The notes beneath the pieces are model-generated. The model saw nothing but the letters and a program-made list of their open reading frames with translations, searched no databases and was not told the origin of the DNA. A stretch of DNA of 64,000 nt from Symbiodinium natans (taxonomy: Eukaryota; Sar; Dinophyceae; Suessiales; Symbiodiniaceae), in contig CAJNDS010002394.1 in NCBI GenBank assembly GCA_905221605.1, positions 312,001-376,000 of the forward strand, written 5' to 3'. A program made the translations under genes and the position numbers. Of the stretch, positions 39,757-50,029 are shown in pieces (position 1 is the first letter of the stretch; each line of letters opens with the position of its first letter).

Positions 39757-40930
39757 GTGGACTGGGCGGAGCAGTACTTGCACGAGGAGATCAGGGACCG
39801 CTTCTTGGGCGGCACGTTCAAGCCTCCGATCGCCTTGCCTGAAAGGACCATGGTCAGTGTCAGCCTCCTTTTCAAAGAGATTTGAATGTTAAGTGGCAAC
39901 GCCGTGTTGTGTGCACAGGACTGCGAAAAGCGACGATGCCCCGCCCGCCCCCTCGCTGTCATTGCTGGCCTACTCGAATGTGAAAACAGGTGGACAGAAG
40001 ACCATGGCCACACCCAAATCCCTCCTGGCGAAGTGGCACGATCACTCCATCTTCGCCAACGATTTCCGAAAGTTCTTGGCAGACCTCCGTGAGCAGCATG
40101 CGCTGGATATCGCTCCCAGCGTGAGTCCCAAGAAGAATGGTGGTGGGGATGGTGCTGAGGCGTCGGAGCCTGCCAAGAAACGTCGCAGGGGAGCAGGTGG
40201 TGAGGCTGTTCCTGGTATGCCGCCCAAGGAAGATGCTGAAGAGCTGGAGTCAGCCATCGTGGAGTTGGACGCCATCCCGACCATCCTGACAGAAGCAGTT
40301 TGCATGGTCAAGCAGAAGACTGTGCTTGCTGTGACGGTAGGGCATGGAGCTTTCCTCATCAACCGTGAGGACTCGCCAATAGCCATCCCAGTGGGCACCA
40401 CCCTAGGCGGCTACTGGAAAGGCACTTTCCGGAATTTGGACTTCAAGACGGAGACGAAGCCGGGAAGTGCAGAGGTGGCATTCCAGCTCTCATCTTGCGA
40501 GGATCATGTCTTCATTGGCTCGAAGTGGCTGGAGCTCCAGGAGGTCATGAATTCCAAAAGGCTTCTGTCCCCGACAGACGCACACGTGGCATACCACAAG
40601 CTCATAGATGCACCTACCTCTGACCGCCCGGCCGGATTCACGGTGAAGCCGTTGGACAGGATTTGTGTGCTTTTCAAAGCGGAAACCCCCGCAAAGTCTG
40701 AGGGCGCTGATGCGGATGCCACCGCAACTGTCCCTGCATCGCACATTTGCGGGTCCCTTCCAAGCGAGAAATGGAGCGCATCGACGTTTCTGGACTTCTG
40801 CTGGCATGTGAAATGGCCGGCTGTAGCCTCGAAGGGGCTCCAACCCATCAGGCCAGTTCTTGTTGCTTCGAGGCCCTTGCAGATCCCTGCCAAGAAAGCA
40901 CTCAAAGTTGTTCCGCCAGAGGCGGCCTAG
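39757..40930 (+). CDS. Unknown multi-exon gene, last exons
   Basis: A short exon (VDWAEQYLHEEIRDRFLGG, FKPPIALPERTM), then a GTCAGT...GTGCACAG intron (about 39853-39918), then a long exon to TAG at 40928-40930. The last exon has SLLAKWHDHSIFANDFRKFL, a basic patch KKRRRGAGG, a Gly-rich YWKGTFRNLDF block and a C-terminal FTVKPLDRICVLFKAETPA segment. No family was recognised. The basic patch suggests nuclear location. Confidence 0.5.
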
Positions 40931-41826
40931 GACCTAGGACTAGGAAGCTCGGCAGGCACTCGGTCTACACTGTCAATATTTAGATTATTTAGGTGCAGCT
41001 GTACACGTGTAACGTTCCCGAGCCGCGGGCCTGATCCGAAGTGCAGACAGCGACTTGGGCAACACGTTGCAGCCTCGAGCATCTACTGTAAGCGTTTTTT
41101 TTGGTTCATGATCAGTCGCTCTCTCTGCACGGAGTTTTGCCGCTCAGTCTTGACATTGACAGTCACATTCCGGGCTAGACGCGCTTTTAAGCAGCTGGAT
41201 TGGAGTTGTGGTTTGGGATAATAAGTAACACATGGAATCACATACTAGAAATTTGGAGCGCACGCAGGCCGGAAAAAAAGTAGAGTAGAGATCATGCAGA
41301 GCCACATCCCGAGCAAAGGGGCGGGCACGCTGGCCTAGATGCTGCAGAGAATGCGCCAGGGTACGAGCTGCATGATCCTGACTGACGTGACTAGTTTAGC
41401 AGGAAGAAACACATTCCGCTAGCTACCCATTGTCCAGCTACTACGGGCTACCATGCATGCACTCGTGTTGTGATATTCAGCTGCAGCTTTGCGCAGCCAC
41501 CTCTTGAAGTCTCGGATGGCTAAGTGGCTCTCGTTGAGTGAAAACAAGCGACTTGCTCATTGCTAGTGCTCAATGCATGGTGCTGGGTTTGTCCAGCGCA
41601 CCAACTGCCAGCAAACTGCCAGGTTAGTTCGCTGAATTGATGCGCTTCCGTGCGCCCGTGCTCAGACTTTCTCCATGGGCTCGTATGTTGTGACATGGTA
41701 GTCACTTGCTTGCCTTTTTCAACTTCTTTTTGTACGTGTTGCTGAGCAAAGTTTCGAGCTGAGAGTTCTGCTCCAAGAGTTCGCCCACCTGGTCCGACTG
41801 AACCTGCCCGTACCCTTGAAATGTCC
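40931..41826. other. Stretch without a recognised gene
   Basis: It lies between the unknown gene (plus) and the recombinase-like gene (minus), which converge here. No domain, tandem array or strong hairpin was seen. Confidence 0.6.
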
Positions 41827-42555
41827 TCAGGGGAAACAGGGTTCTAAACACAATGCGATGGCACTTGCAAGACATTCGTTGGTTTCCGTTCCCAGCCTGG
41901 AGTCTGATATTCGTGCATACAGCATTGCTACTTCGTCCGGCACGCCCGCGATTTTGAGGTCGTTAACCATGCGATGTCGCCCTGTATGGCTGCGAATTTT
42001 GGCCACGTCCACCCAGGCAGACTTGGGCAGCTGGAAGGTCTTCCGTAGCCTTTGCACTGCCTTGCACACTGTGTTTTTCGACCTGCGCTGAAGCTTTGAA
42101 TCTTTTCGACCAGCCGGAAATAGCAAGGACTCGCCGTCCGCGGGCCATGACCAGGTGTCACGGAAAGACACACTGCCCCGGACACCACGTTTCTTTGTTC
42201 GCTTGCAACTAATGCCCTTGTCGCGAAGAAGTCGAAGCACAGGTAGAATCACTGTCAGCAAGGGTTTGTTAGTCGCTTGTTGCTTTTTGAGACCCGCGAC
42301 GTGCACATAGCGACCTCTCCAATTGAAATCTGAGGCTTTCAAAGAGAGAGCCTCTGTAACTCTCAGGCAAAGGACGTGGGTGAGAAGAAGGCAGGCGTGC
42401 AGCCAGCAAGTTCCATTCTTGTGAACGTGTGCGAGCCATCGTGGCCAGAGTTCTCCTGGCAAACTGGATGCTTTGCCTCTGGGCTTCTCAGGCTGCTTCT
42501 TCATGACTTTCCGAGGGCGACCGCGGCCACGTTTTTTAGCCACGGACTTAGTCAT
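41827..42555 (-). CDS. Tyrosine-recombinase-like protein with AT-hook
   Basis: I prefer the ATG at 42555 (MTKSVAKKRGRGRPRKVMKK) because the frame upstream runs into the dispersed hairpin repeat. KRGRGRPRK is an AT-hook. The catalytic-domain blocks are LTHVLCLRVTEALSLKASDF (box I Arg), a Lys-rich KKQQATNKPLL strand and KIRSHTGRHRMVNDLKIAGV (HxxRH of box II). The usual second His/Trp is Ala or Arg in MLYARISDS, and no Tyr stands at the expected nucleophile position before the stop, so the protein may be truncated, spliced to another exon or inactive. It may have been a Crypton-like or cargo recombinase. Confidence 0.6.
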   Translation of the reverse strand: MTKSVAKKRGRGRPRKVMKKQPEKPRGKASSLPGELWPRWLAHVHKNGTCWLHACLLLTHVLCLRVTEALSLKASDFNWRGRYVHVAGLKKQQATNKPLLTVILPVLRLLRDKGISCKRTKKRGVRGSVSFRDTWSWPADGESLLFPAGRKDSKLQRRSKNTVCKAVQRLRKTFQLPKSAWVDVAKIRSHTGRHRMVNDLKIAGVPDEVAMLYARISDSRLGTETNECLASAIALCLEPCFP

Positions 42556-42629
42556 GTGGTTGCAGCTGAGGCGAATTATTCTTTTTTTTTCTCGGCCAAA
42601 TACTGCAGTCCTAAGGGAAAATGCTTTCT

Positions 42630-42740
42630 TTGCGGTGGGAGTCCGCCTTCCCCGGGAAAAAGCGGACTCCCATGCCAAAACCCAGGTTTTCGAAGCCATT
42701 CAGGCGGACTCCCACCCCCCCCCCCCATGCCAAAACCCCC
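42630..42740. repeat. GGGAGTCCGC hairpin repeat, copy 2
   Basis: Perfect arms at 42637-42646 and 42662-42671, followed by CCCATGCCAAAACCC units and a C run. It matches 31899-31990. Hairpins of the constant-loop family follow both copies at about 50-75 bp, and the next 300 bp are also related (CCCATCCACCT near 32211 and 43099). Confidence 0.85.
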
Positions 42741-42811
42741 ACTTTCTGTTGAAACGTGAACCCCAGTTTCGTAAATCGTCGTTTCGGGTTTTGGGTTCTG
42801 GGAGCCTTGCT

Positions 42812-43000
42812 TGCACTCTCTCAGTGCATTGACTCCCGTCTCCAAACCCCCAGTATGTTTACTTGTGCTTGTTGCGCTCTCACAGCGCCAAGGACAAGTG
42901 TTGCGGGCGGCAAACGCACGCTCTCTCAGCGCGATGGCGTAGTGTGTGGAAAGTAGTGCGCTGCAAGTGTGTGAACTTAAGGGCCGCACTGTGAGAGTGC
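42812..43000 (+). other. Four constant-loop hairpins
   Basis: TGCACT/AGTGCA with CTCTC (42812), GCGCT/AGCGC with CTCAC (42874), CGCT/AGCG with CTCTC (42919) and GCACT/AGTGC with GTGAG (42986). This is the counterpart of the 32031-32149 cluster, with different stems. Confidence 0.8.
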
Positions 43001-43459
43001 TTGCGCCACATCACTGAGTCTGAGGGTGCATTGACATGAGGCTGCAGCACAGAACTGCAAGAAACTGTGGGCCAGGCCTCGTCGATTATCACGGAGGTGC
43101 CCATCCACCTGAGAGCAGGCTGGCTTAAACTCTGTGTGGTTGTGCCTCCGTGCGCCGCGTGTCTGTGTGAGTCAGAGTTGGCATGGACTACTATGTGTGT
43201 TTGCTTTACATCACAGCATCGCAGCGTGACCGTGACGAAGCCAAACAACCGAAACCCGCGGCCCGGCCCGAGATATGCACAAAAAAGGCACAGAGGGTAG
43301 AGGCCTTACACGCGCGCATTGCCTTAAGCTACTGCGTAGTGACTTTTCTTGTAGGCCAAATATGACGAAACAAGGCACAAAGAGTCATGCCTTAGCACAC
43401 GCTACCACTCAAGGGCCACTGGCTGATTGCTAGGTGCGCCTGAAACTTCTTTATGTCGT

Positions 43460-44399
43460 GATGGCGCGCAGAAACGACAGCCAGCAGGACACATGGACTT
43501 GGACCGAGCAAGACTGGTCAGGATGGTCAGAAAAAGGATGGCCACGATGGTCAGAAACAGAATGGTCACAATGGTCACAAGAAGAATGGTCACAAGGGTC
43601 AGCGTGGCAACCGGCGGATTGGAAGAACGATGAGGAGGAGGTCGAAACTTCAAGAAGCAGTCGTGCGCAAATGCCCACGGGGTCGAACTCGATACCAAAG
43701 GCCAGGCCAAAGGCCTCGATGCCGAAGGCCTCACCAAAGGCCCGGGCGTCGAAGATGCCACCGAAGGCCTCGAAGCCCAAGGCCTCCACGGTCAAGAAGC
43801 AGCGCAGCAATCGTGGAAATGCACAGGACCAGAGGGAGTATTCACGATGGAAGGAGGACCATCGTGAACTGCAGGTCCTGCGCTACGAGAAGCAACAATG
43901 GGAAGCAAAGCTTCAAGAGGCTGAAGGTGCGCAGTGGACAGCCGAGATTGAGGCAGAGTGGTGGGAAAACCAGACGCAGATGGCCCTGTGCCGAAACGAC
44001 AGCCTTTTGAATGACCTCAAGGAGGCGCAGTCCCTGAACAAGACGGCCCACGCGTCGTGTGACGAGTTGAAGAAGAAGCACGAGGGCGAGGTCTCGAGTT
44101 TGAAGAGGGAGCACAAGGGTCGCATAGAGGATTTCGGCAGGAAGCTCTGCAAGAGGGAGGATCGGTGCAGATCCCTGCAGGACGACAAGGCAGGGTGGCA
44201 GACCACCCTCCCGAAGAAAAGAACAAACAGACAACCCTTTTCCTTATCTTTGCTACGCAGGACAACCTCGAGAGCAGGATCACCATCCTCGAGGTGCAGC
44301 ATGGTGAGGAGAAGGCGGGGATAGGCACCAACCCACTGTGGGTCACTGCAACTGTGGTCGCTCTAGCGGCAGGCCCGGCTGAAGACCAAAATTCGTGAG
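43460..44399 (+). CDS. Right-arm Trp-rich coiled-coil gene
   Basis: The likely start is the Met of MARRNDSQQDTWTWTEQDWS. The Trp-rich N-terminus contains near-tandem WS(E/Q) units encoded by repeated AATGGTCA stretches (about 43519-43605), then a Lys/Pro/Ala linker (IPKARPKASMPKASPKARAS) and the same coiled coil as the left arm (SNRGNAQDQREYSRWKEDHR). It retains the eight codons missing in the left copy. A probable intron after LQDDKAG ends CTACGCAG, with exon DNLESRITILEVQHGEEKAG beyond. A further coil exon (RLKTKIRELEKQLKEVSS) follows near 44373 in another phase. Confidence 0.65.
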
Positions 44400-44741
44400 C
44401 TGGAGAAGCAGCTGAAAGAGGTTTCGTCTGTATTGCGTCAACCCTTTTTGCTTGCGCGTGCGATTTGACACGACACTGACTGCGCAGGTCCCGGGGCCAC
44501 ATGTCAAGATCCAGGCAAAGGGCAGAAACCTGTTGCCACGTTGCTTGTGAAAGCTTGTTAAACATGACGGCCGGGAGGCACCGACGCCAAAGCATCGAGC
44601 CCAGCCCCAGGCCTTCAACTTTGTGCTGAATTCCCATTGAACGATTCGTTACCGTCTCTGTGCAGGGTTCTCCAGCACTGGATGTGGGTAGAGGCCCGTG
44701 CCATCTTGAAACAATAATCTTGATTTGATGATGTTCAGCTT

Positions 44742-45059
44742 TTGCAGGTTCTGCCCAAAGCTCGGCAGAGGGCGCTGCCACAGGCATTCACTGATCCATT
44801 CTGCAACGACAAGCAGTCAATGTCATTGCGCAGGGGCCTTTCGAAGTTTGCCATTGGACACCGAGGCCCTTGTTGTTGCAGCTTAAAGAAACTGTGTGTT
44901 AAGTTCCTGCGTGGCAAGGCGACACCCCCTCCTCCGCTGAGCCCAGGCCCTCCGCTTCCGCCAGGCCCACCGCCACCTGCACTCCCGCCGCCAGCCATCC
45001 TGACCGCCCCAGGCCCGAGCACGCAGACACACACGCCAACGACACCAGCCGAAGACTGA
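44742..45059 (+). CDS. Pro-rich C-terminal exon of the right-arm gene
   Basis: After a candidate TTTTGCAG (44747) the frame reads LRRGLSKFAIGHRGPCCC, SLKKLCVKFLRGK and a Pro-rich tail (PPLSPGPPLPPGPPPP), ending at a TGA (45057-45059). It is the diverged partner of 28439-28820 in the left arm. Joining to the coiled-coil exons is inferred from the matching order in both arms. Confidence 0.45.
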   Translation: MQVLPKARQRALPQAFTDPFCNDKQSMSLRRGLSKFAIGHRGPCCCSLKKLCVKFLRGKATPPPPLSPGPPLPPGPPPPALPPPAILTAPGPSTQTHTPTTPAED

Positions 45060-45182
45060 GAGGCCCGACCAACCAGGAACATGCAAGAGCAGTGTGTTTT
45101 AACTGGCATGGTGCTACTTGGTGATGTTGCAGGTGGCCGATTCATCGAATATTGGCGCCGTGCCAACAAAAAAGTGCTTTGT

Positions 45183-45197
45183 GCACTGAGAGAGTGC
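45183..45197 (+). other. Single constant-loop hairpin
   Basis: GCACT, loop GAGAG, AGTGC. It lies between the right-arm gene and the right TIR. Confidence 0.75.
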
Positions 45198-45680
45198 GCG
45201 CATACAGTAATGTTTCTGCTGAGATACCGCAAAATTTGTGGTGTGGCTTTGCTGGCGCGTGTGTGCACGCAGGCTTGTTCTGCGTCAGCCCGAAACTCAA
45301 ACACAATGCCACGCATGGAGTGCGTTGTTTCGGGTGTGTAGTGCTACAGCAGATCGATTGAGGCCGCAGCGGCGATCAACCTCGATTGCGGTCGGTGTGA
45401 CCTGCACGGAAGGCACGGATTGTGCCCGCTGCTGCCGAAAGAGCACGCTTCACACGAAACCCAAATAGTCCTCCCCTCGCCCACCCACCCACAACTACCT
45501 TTTCCACGCTGCATATCCAACTTCCAACTGAAACTATAGAGCGCTTTAAAACATCCGGGGCCCTTCTCAAGCAGTTTGAGGGAGCCTTCTTGCTGCCTTG
45601 AAGAGGCTGGCTAGCGGGACTGTCAGTCAGTGTACTCATAAAATCATTCTTATGAATCTGCAGATTCGGATGGTGTGCCA

Positions 45681-46483
45681 GCAAGCCATAAGCAGGACAC
45701 ATTGTCTTAAGGCGCAGCTGATCGCCTAGGTTACTTCTAGTTTCGACCCTCTCTCAGGGCCGAGGAGGTCCCAGTGCGCTCTCTCAGCGCAGGGATGATT
45801 CCCCCTTGGGTTCGGCACTCTCTCAGTGCCGGGACACTCTCTCAGTGTCCCAGTTTCGGTGCCTTGTCAGCACTTCAGGATGCTCTCTCAGCACCCTTGT
45901 CCTAAACCCTGAACGGAAAACCCCAGGCCCAGACCGTGCGCCAGTCAAAGCTCCCCCGTTGGTTTCGGATCTGCTCGGTGGGCAAAAGGGGGTTTAGGGT
46001 TTGGGATCAAAGGCCTCGGGCGGTGGAGAAGGCTCTTGGGCTTGGAGCTTTATAGGGCATTGGGATTTATTTGGAGTTAGCAAGGTGTAGGGTGTGGTTT
46101 TTCTGGAGTTGATGGCACATTTGGGTTTGGGATATTTACGTGTCAAGTGGGTTCCCTGGGAAAGCTGACGGTTGGTGAAGCCTCCGAATTTCTCAGACTT
46201 AAGGGATTTAGGACTGCCCAATGCCAAACCACTTCAAACCAGAAGCCTCCACAACACACCCTGTATCAAAAGTTGCAGCTAACATAGGCCCCAATGAGAG
46301 GAATCAACATCACTTTCTTGCTTTTCAACACACGAAAACGATTTATTTTGTCTGCCATTGATAAACACGTTTCCCGTTTTTCGGTTTCTCTGTTCGGCGT
46401 TTGTTTGTTTGACCCACGCAAAATACAGAAACAAAAAAGGCAAAATAGCCAGAGAAAAAGACAATTTAGCCAGATAAAGCCTT
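45681..46483 (-). repeat. Right terminal inverted repeat
   Basis: Reverse complement of 26736-27555 with few differences. It lacks the 18-bp insertion of the left copy. It contains the same five hairpins, here with loop CTCTC, at 45744, 45775, 45814, 45831 and 45878. Confidence 0.9.
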
Positions 46484-46485
46484 AG

Positions 46486-46497
46486 GGTACGCCAAGG
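46486..46497. repeat. 12-bp direct duplication, right of the 19.7-kb unit
   Basis: GGTACGCCAAGG, exact copy of 26723-26734. Confidence 0.8.
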
Positions 46498-46811
46498 ATC
46501 ACCTAGCGCCAGTGCTTTCCAGGTTACGCAAACGCTCTCGGCTTTCAAATTGCAGCCTCGCCGTGCCCAGTAGGTTTTTGCGCGATGTAGCATGTGCGCA
46601 ATGACCAGCTTTTGGCATCATTCGTGCTCCGTAATTTCGCTTTTCAAGGATGCGTTAGGTCTCAAGCCGATTTTAACGTGGGTATAGCAATGGACTCTCC
46701 ATGACAAACGAGTGCCAGACATGCATGGAATACATGCGATGGCTCCGTCTGCTGTCAGTCGTGGATGTTCTTTGCAAACATTCAGTGATTGCTCATGAAG
46801 CAAATTGGCTT

Positions 46812-47881
46812 GCCGCTGCAGGAAGGGATTCATCCATAGCTTTCTTTCGGCATGTGCTTCAAACAGAACGTGGAAGGTCTGCGGCTTCACAGTGACCTAC
46901 AGACCTTCGCCTTCGGCGTGCGCTCAAGTAGAGCGCGGGAAGTGTGCAACTCAGAGCGACCTACAGACTTTCACCTTTGGCATGTGCTACATCCCTTCCC
47001 ATGGTTCTCCAGGTTTTGTTGTCTCCCCGGTTTCCCCTCCTCTCCTCCTGCATTCCCTGCCTTCTCGCCCCGTTTCGTCCCTTCTCCCCCTCCCTCTTCC
47101 CCCCACCTTTCGGTCTTGTGATGTCTTGTGTGGTTTAGGCTTGTGTGATTTAGGTTTGTGTTATGGTGCATGTGCTACAAGCAGAGCGTGGAAAGTTTGC
47201 AGCTTCACAGTGATCCACAGACCTTCACCTTCGGCATGTGCTCCCAACAGAGCGTGGAAAGTTGGCAGCATTACAGAGGCCTACTACCCACTAGGCAATG
47301 GGGACACAGATCAAAAAAAGAACACGACTACTCGCCGTTGCCCGGCATTGGAATGTATCTTGGCTTTAACTACTCTCCCGCGAGAGGATGTGTGTGTCTG
47401 CGCCCGCTGTTACCAAGCGGCCTCGAAGCCTCAACCACCTATGTTGAGTAGCAGGGGCGCCTGGGCCATGGATAGGTCAGGTGCCAACGAAGACACCTAT
47501 CCATTGGCTGTGATATGGATTCCGGATGCGGAATCCACGTACCTGCATGTGTTCGAAAGTCGGGAGCCTTTTCGATTTACAGAAAGAAGTGTACAACGTC
47601 GGGCCCTTAGACATTGACACAGACAAGATTTCAGACTGTTCAGTTGGGGTGCTTGCGCTGTTCGATGTGCAGAATGGAGTGCAGATCGGTGCAGCTGTGG
47701 GTCCTACTGCACGCAGCTACACTCTCTCAGAGCAATGGATTTGCTAACATGTTTCATAGTTACACATGACCTACACCAGTTCCACCCTACATCCTTAGCT
47801 ATGACACTACATGATACAGTGTGGCAGATGGGGGTTGGAAACTATGTCAAATGTCAGCAGCAATCGCACTCATCAGTGTGT
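46812..47881 (+). repeat. Uninterrupted copy of the A+B dispersed repeat
   Basis: It matches 17168-17698 and then 21358-21905 without the 3.7-kb transposase insertion. The first half has the 60-bp minisatellite units and a C/T-rich stretch (about 47020-47110). The second half contains protein-like stretches in two phases (VIWIPDAESTYLHVFESRE, DKISDCSVGVLALFDVQNG) ending in a TAA after SYTLSEQWIC. Function is unknown. Confidence 0.85.
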
Positions 47882-47884
47882 GGG

Positions 47885-47935
<51 letters not shown>

Positions 47936-48010
47936 ATGCCTGGGTGGGTGGGTGGGTGGGTGGGTGCGTGCGTGCGTGCGCGGGTGTGGGTGTGGGTGTG
48001 TGTGTGTGTG
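47878..48010 (+). repeat. TGCG, TGGG and TG microsatellite
   Basis: Runs of (TGCG)n, (TGGG)n, (TGCG)n and then (TG)n directly follow the B repeat at its CAGTGTG end. Cys/Val/Arg frames across it are artefacts. Confidence 0.95.
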
Positions 48011-48359
48011 TGGGGCATTCTTTTATTTATGGACTGTACCTGTGACAGACTTTATTTACATGAGTTTACAGCTAGCCGAGATGTGGAGAGTGCCCTGAAT
48101 ACTAGATGACGTATGTTGCAGGGGCCCCCAAGGGGACAAGGGCGTTCTTCGAACTACCTTGGAATAATTTTAAATTTGTGGGTACTCTCACTCCTCAGAA
48201 ACAGCAAAAAACTAATGTTTGCTGGGGTGGTTCAGTATAGTGTTGGGTTCCGGGCTTATCCAAAATGGGTGCGGGCAATGGGGCTTTACACACATGCCAC
48301 AGGTATCAGGTCGGTTGGCATCTTCCGAGCTATCATGAGAGAAGTCAATGCCAGATGTG

Positions 48360-50029
48360 CCCCCCTGAAAGGGTCTAGGGTTTAGGGTTTAGGGTTTAGG
48401 AGTGCAAGAAAGGCACCTAAACCTGAACCATAAACCTTCAACCCTGAGTGCTAGATTCCAAGCCCTCGGCCTTGTAACCCTTGGCGCACTGCAGGAGTGC
48501 TTGGAGAGTTCGCACCAGAGCTATCTGCTGAAGTACCTCAGCGTCGTCGAGGCCAGCTTGCGTGCGAGGGCTCACGGTTTAGGATTTGTGGGTTTGTAGA
48601 TTTGGGCTTAGGGTTGAGAATTGATGGTTTAGTGTTTTGGGGCTCTACGTGGCCTTGGGGGGGGGGGGGGGGTGTCGGGTGTGGGAGGGAGTTTGTGGTG
48701 TTGGGTTTCTGGCGGATGCTACGATTGCTGCGCGCGCTTCATGATCTGCTGCACCCGAAACCCTAAACCTCAAATTTTAAACCCTAAACCTTAACCCTCA
48801 AACCCTAAACTCCAAACCCCTGAATCCCACACCCTGAACCCGATGGCTAAGTATGCGGTAAGCTGCAATGCCTAAGCATAAAGCCAGAACCCGGACACCC
48901 ACGGGACATTTCGCTCATTCGGATACAACACCCGGTTTCTTGAACCCGCAGCCCTCTATTGTTCAACCTTTTAGGGATTTGGGGTTTTAGGGTTTCGGTT
49001 TTTAGGCTTTGGGTTTCAGTACGGTTTCGGATTGTTCGTTTTGGTGTGTAGGGTTTTGTTTAGAGCTTATTAGCGTTTTGGGTTCTAGGGGTTTGGGGTT
49101 TGGGGTCTGGGGTTTGGGGCGCGTTGTCAGAAGTTGTCTCCTAATGGGGGCAAGCCTTACTTCGCAACTTAGTTGTGCCTGCGGCAAAATTCTCGGCTCC
49201 TCTCCTCATACACTTAGCCCCTATACACCCTATACCCCAAGCCTCAGACCTAAACTCAAAAGGGTTTTTGACAAGATGAAGGCTTGTGGGCCGATTGCCT
49301 TTCTCTATGGCAGGCTCAAGGGCTTACTAGGTTTTTGCTAAGGACGCTGCCCTCAATCGAGCCACATTGTAGCTTTGTTTAGTGCCCTTCTTCTGGTAAC
49401 TTACTTTAAGCTCCCTAACAAGGTCCTGGTTTCGGGTGCAGGGGCCCATAAAGCCAGGGCGTTTGTCGCTGTACCACTGCGGTCGCGCCTGGGCAGCAAT
49501 GCTAGGTAGAAGGTCCCGTGCAACATCTTACCTTTACCTTATTCCCTAAGGCTTGCCTCTTATTTGAGGGTTTGTTGGGCCAAAAAACCTTCTTGGGCTA
49601 CATTGAGCCTAGGGGATTGAGTTTAAGGGAGACATGTTTGCAGATGGTTGAAAGAGGCAACCTTGGACAGTTTTTTTGTAGGGAGTATCGCACCCCAGAA
49701 TTCAGTTCCCTATCAAGGACTGTTAGTATAAGGCTAACATTCCAAAGCCAATCTAGTACTTGGAGGGTCAGGGCACTTAGTAACCGATTATAAGTGTAGT
49801 TATAACCCACATATAATTAAGCCCCTTAGGCACCCAAATAGGGTTATACTTGGGCGATGAGTGCAGTTATGATTGGGTTACTAAGTACCATGAACCTCCC
49901 TGAACCCTAAACCCTAAACCCTAAACTATGAACCTGCAAGTATAGCACCTGCGTGTCCCAGCCACGTCGTTGAATGCAGGAGCAGAAGCAGCTAATTCTG
50001 TCAGGAAGCCCGGGACTGGACCTGTTAGG
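48360..50029. other. Telomere-type scraps and unique spacers, no gene
   Basis: Short TTTAGGG or CCCTAAA runs at 48375-48399, 48760-48835, 48965-49015 and 49900-49925. A half-copy of the M2 family is at about 49690-49745. No domain-bearing frame was found. Confidence 0.7.

Larger units (their letters stand above)
26736..46483. mobile_element. Large TIR-bounded element, about 19.7 kb
   Basis: Its ends are inverted copies of about 800 bp (26736-27555 and 45681-46483), outermost bases AAGGCTTTATCTGGC. Direct 12-bp duplications flank it. It carries outward-facing coiled-coil genes in both arms, a split DUF7869-like transposase, a methyltransferase-like gene, a long multi-exon gene and a tyrosine-recombinase-like gene. 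Hairpins with a constant loop occur throughout and nowhere else in the window. Long TIRs plus a duplication near 12 bp resemble Mutator-like or other large DNA transposons, but no known superfamily is assigned. Mobility as one unit is inferred. Confidence 0.7.

Noticed and set aside
42556-42699. The upstream extension of the recombinase frame as its true N-terminus
   Set aside because: It translates the dispersed GGGAGTCCGC hairpin repeat; a similar peptide appears at 31.9 kb next to no recombinase.
46805-47617. A 270-codon plus frame across the A+B repeat as a real gene
   Set aside because: It runs through minisatellite units and a C/T-rich tract, and the protein-like part changes phase in both copies.
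47735-48109. Cys/Arg/Val-rich frames over the TGCG repeat
   Set aside because: Microsatellite translation only.
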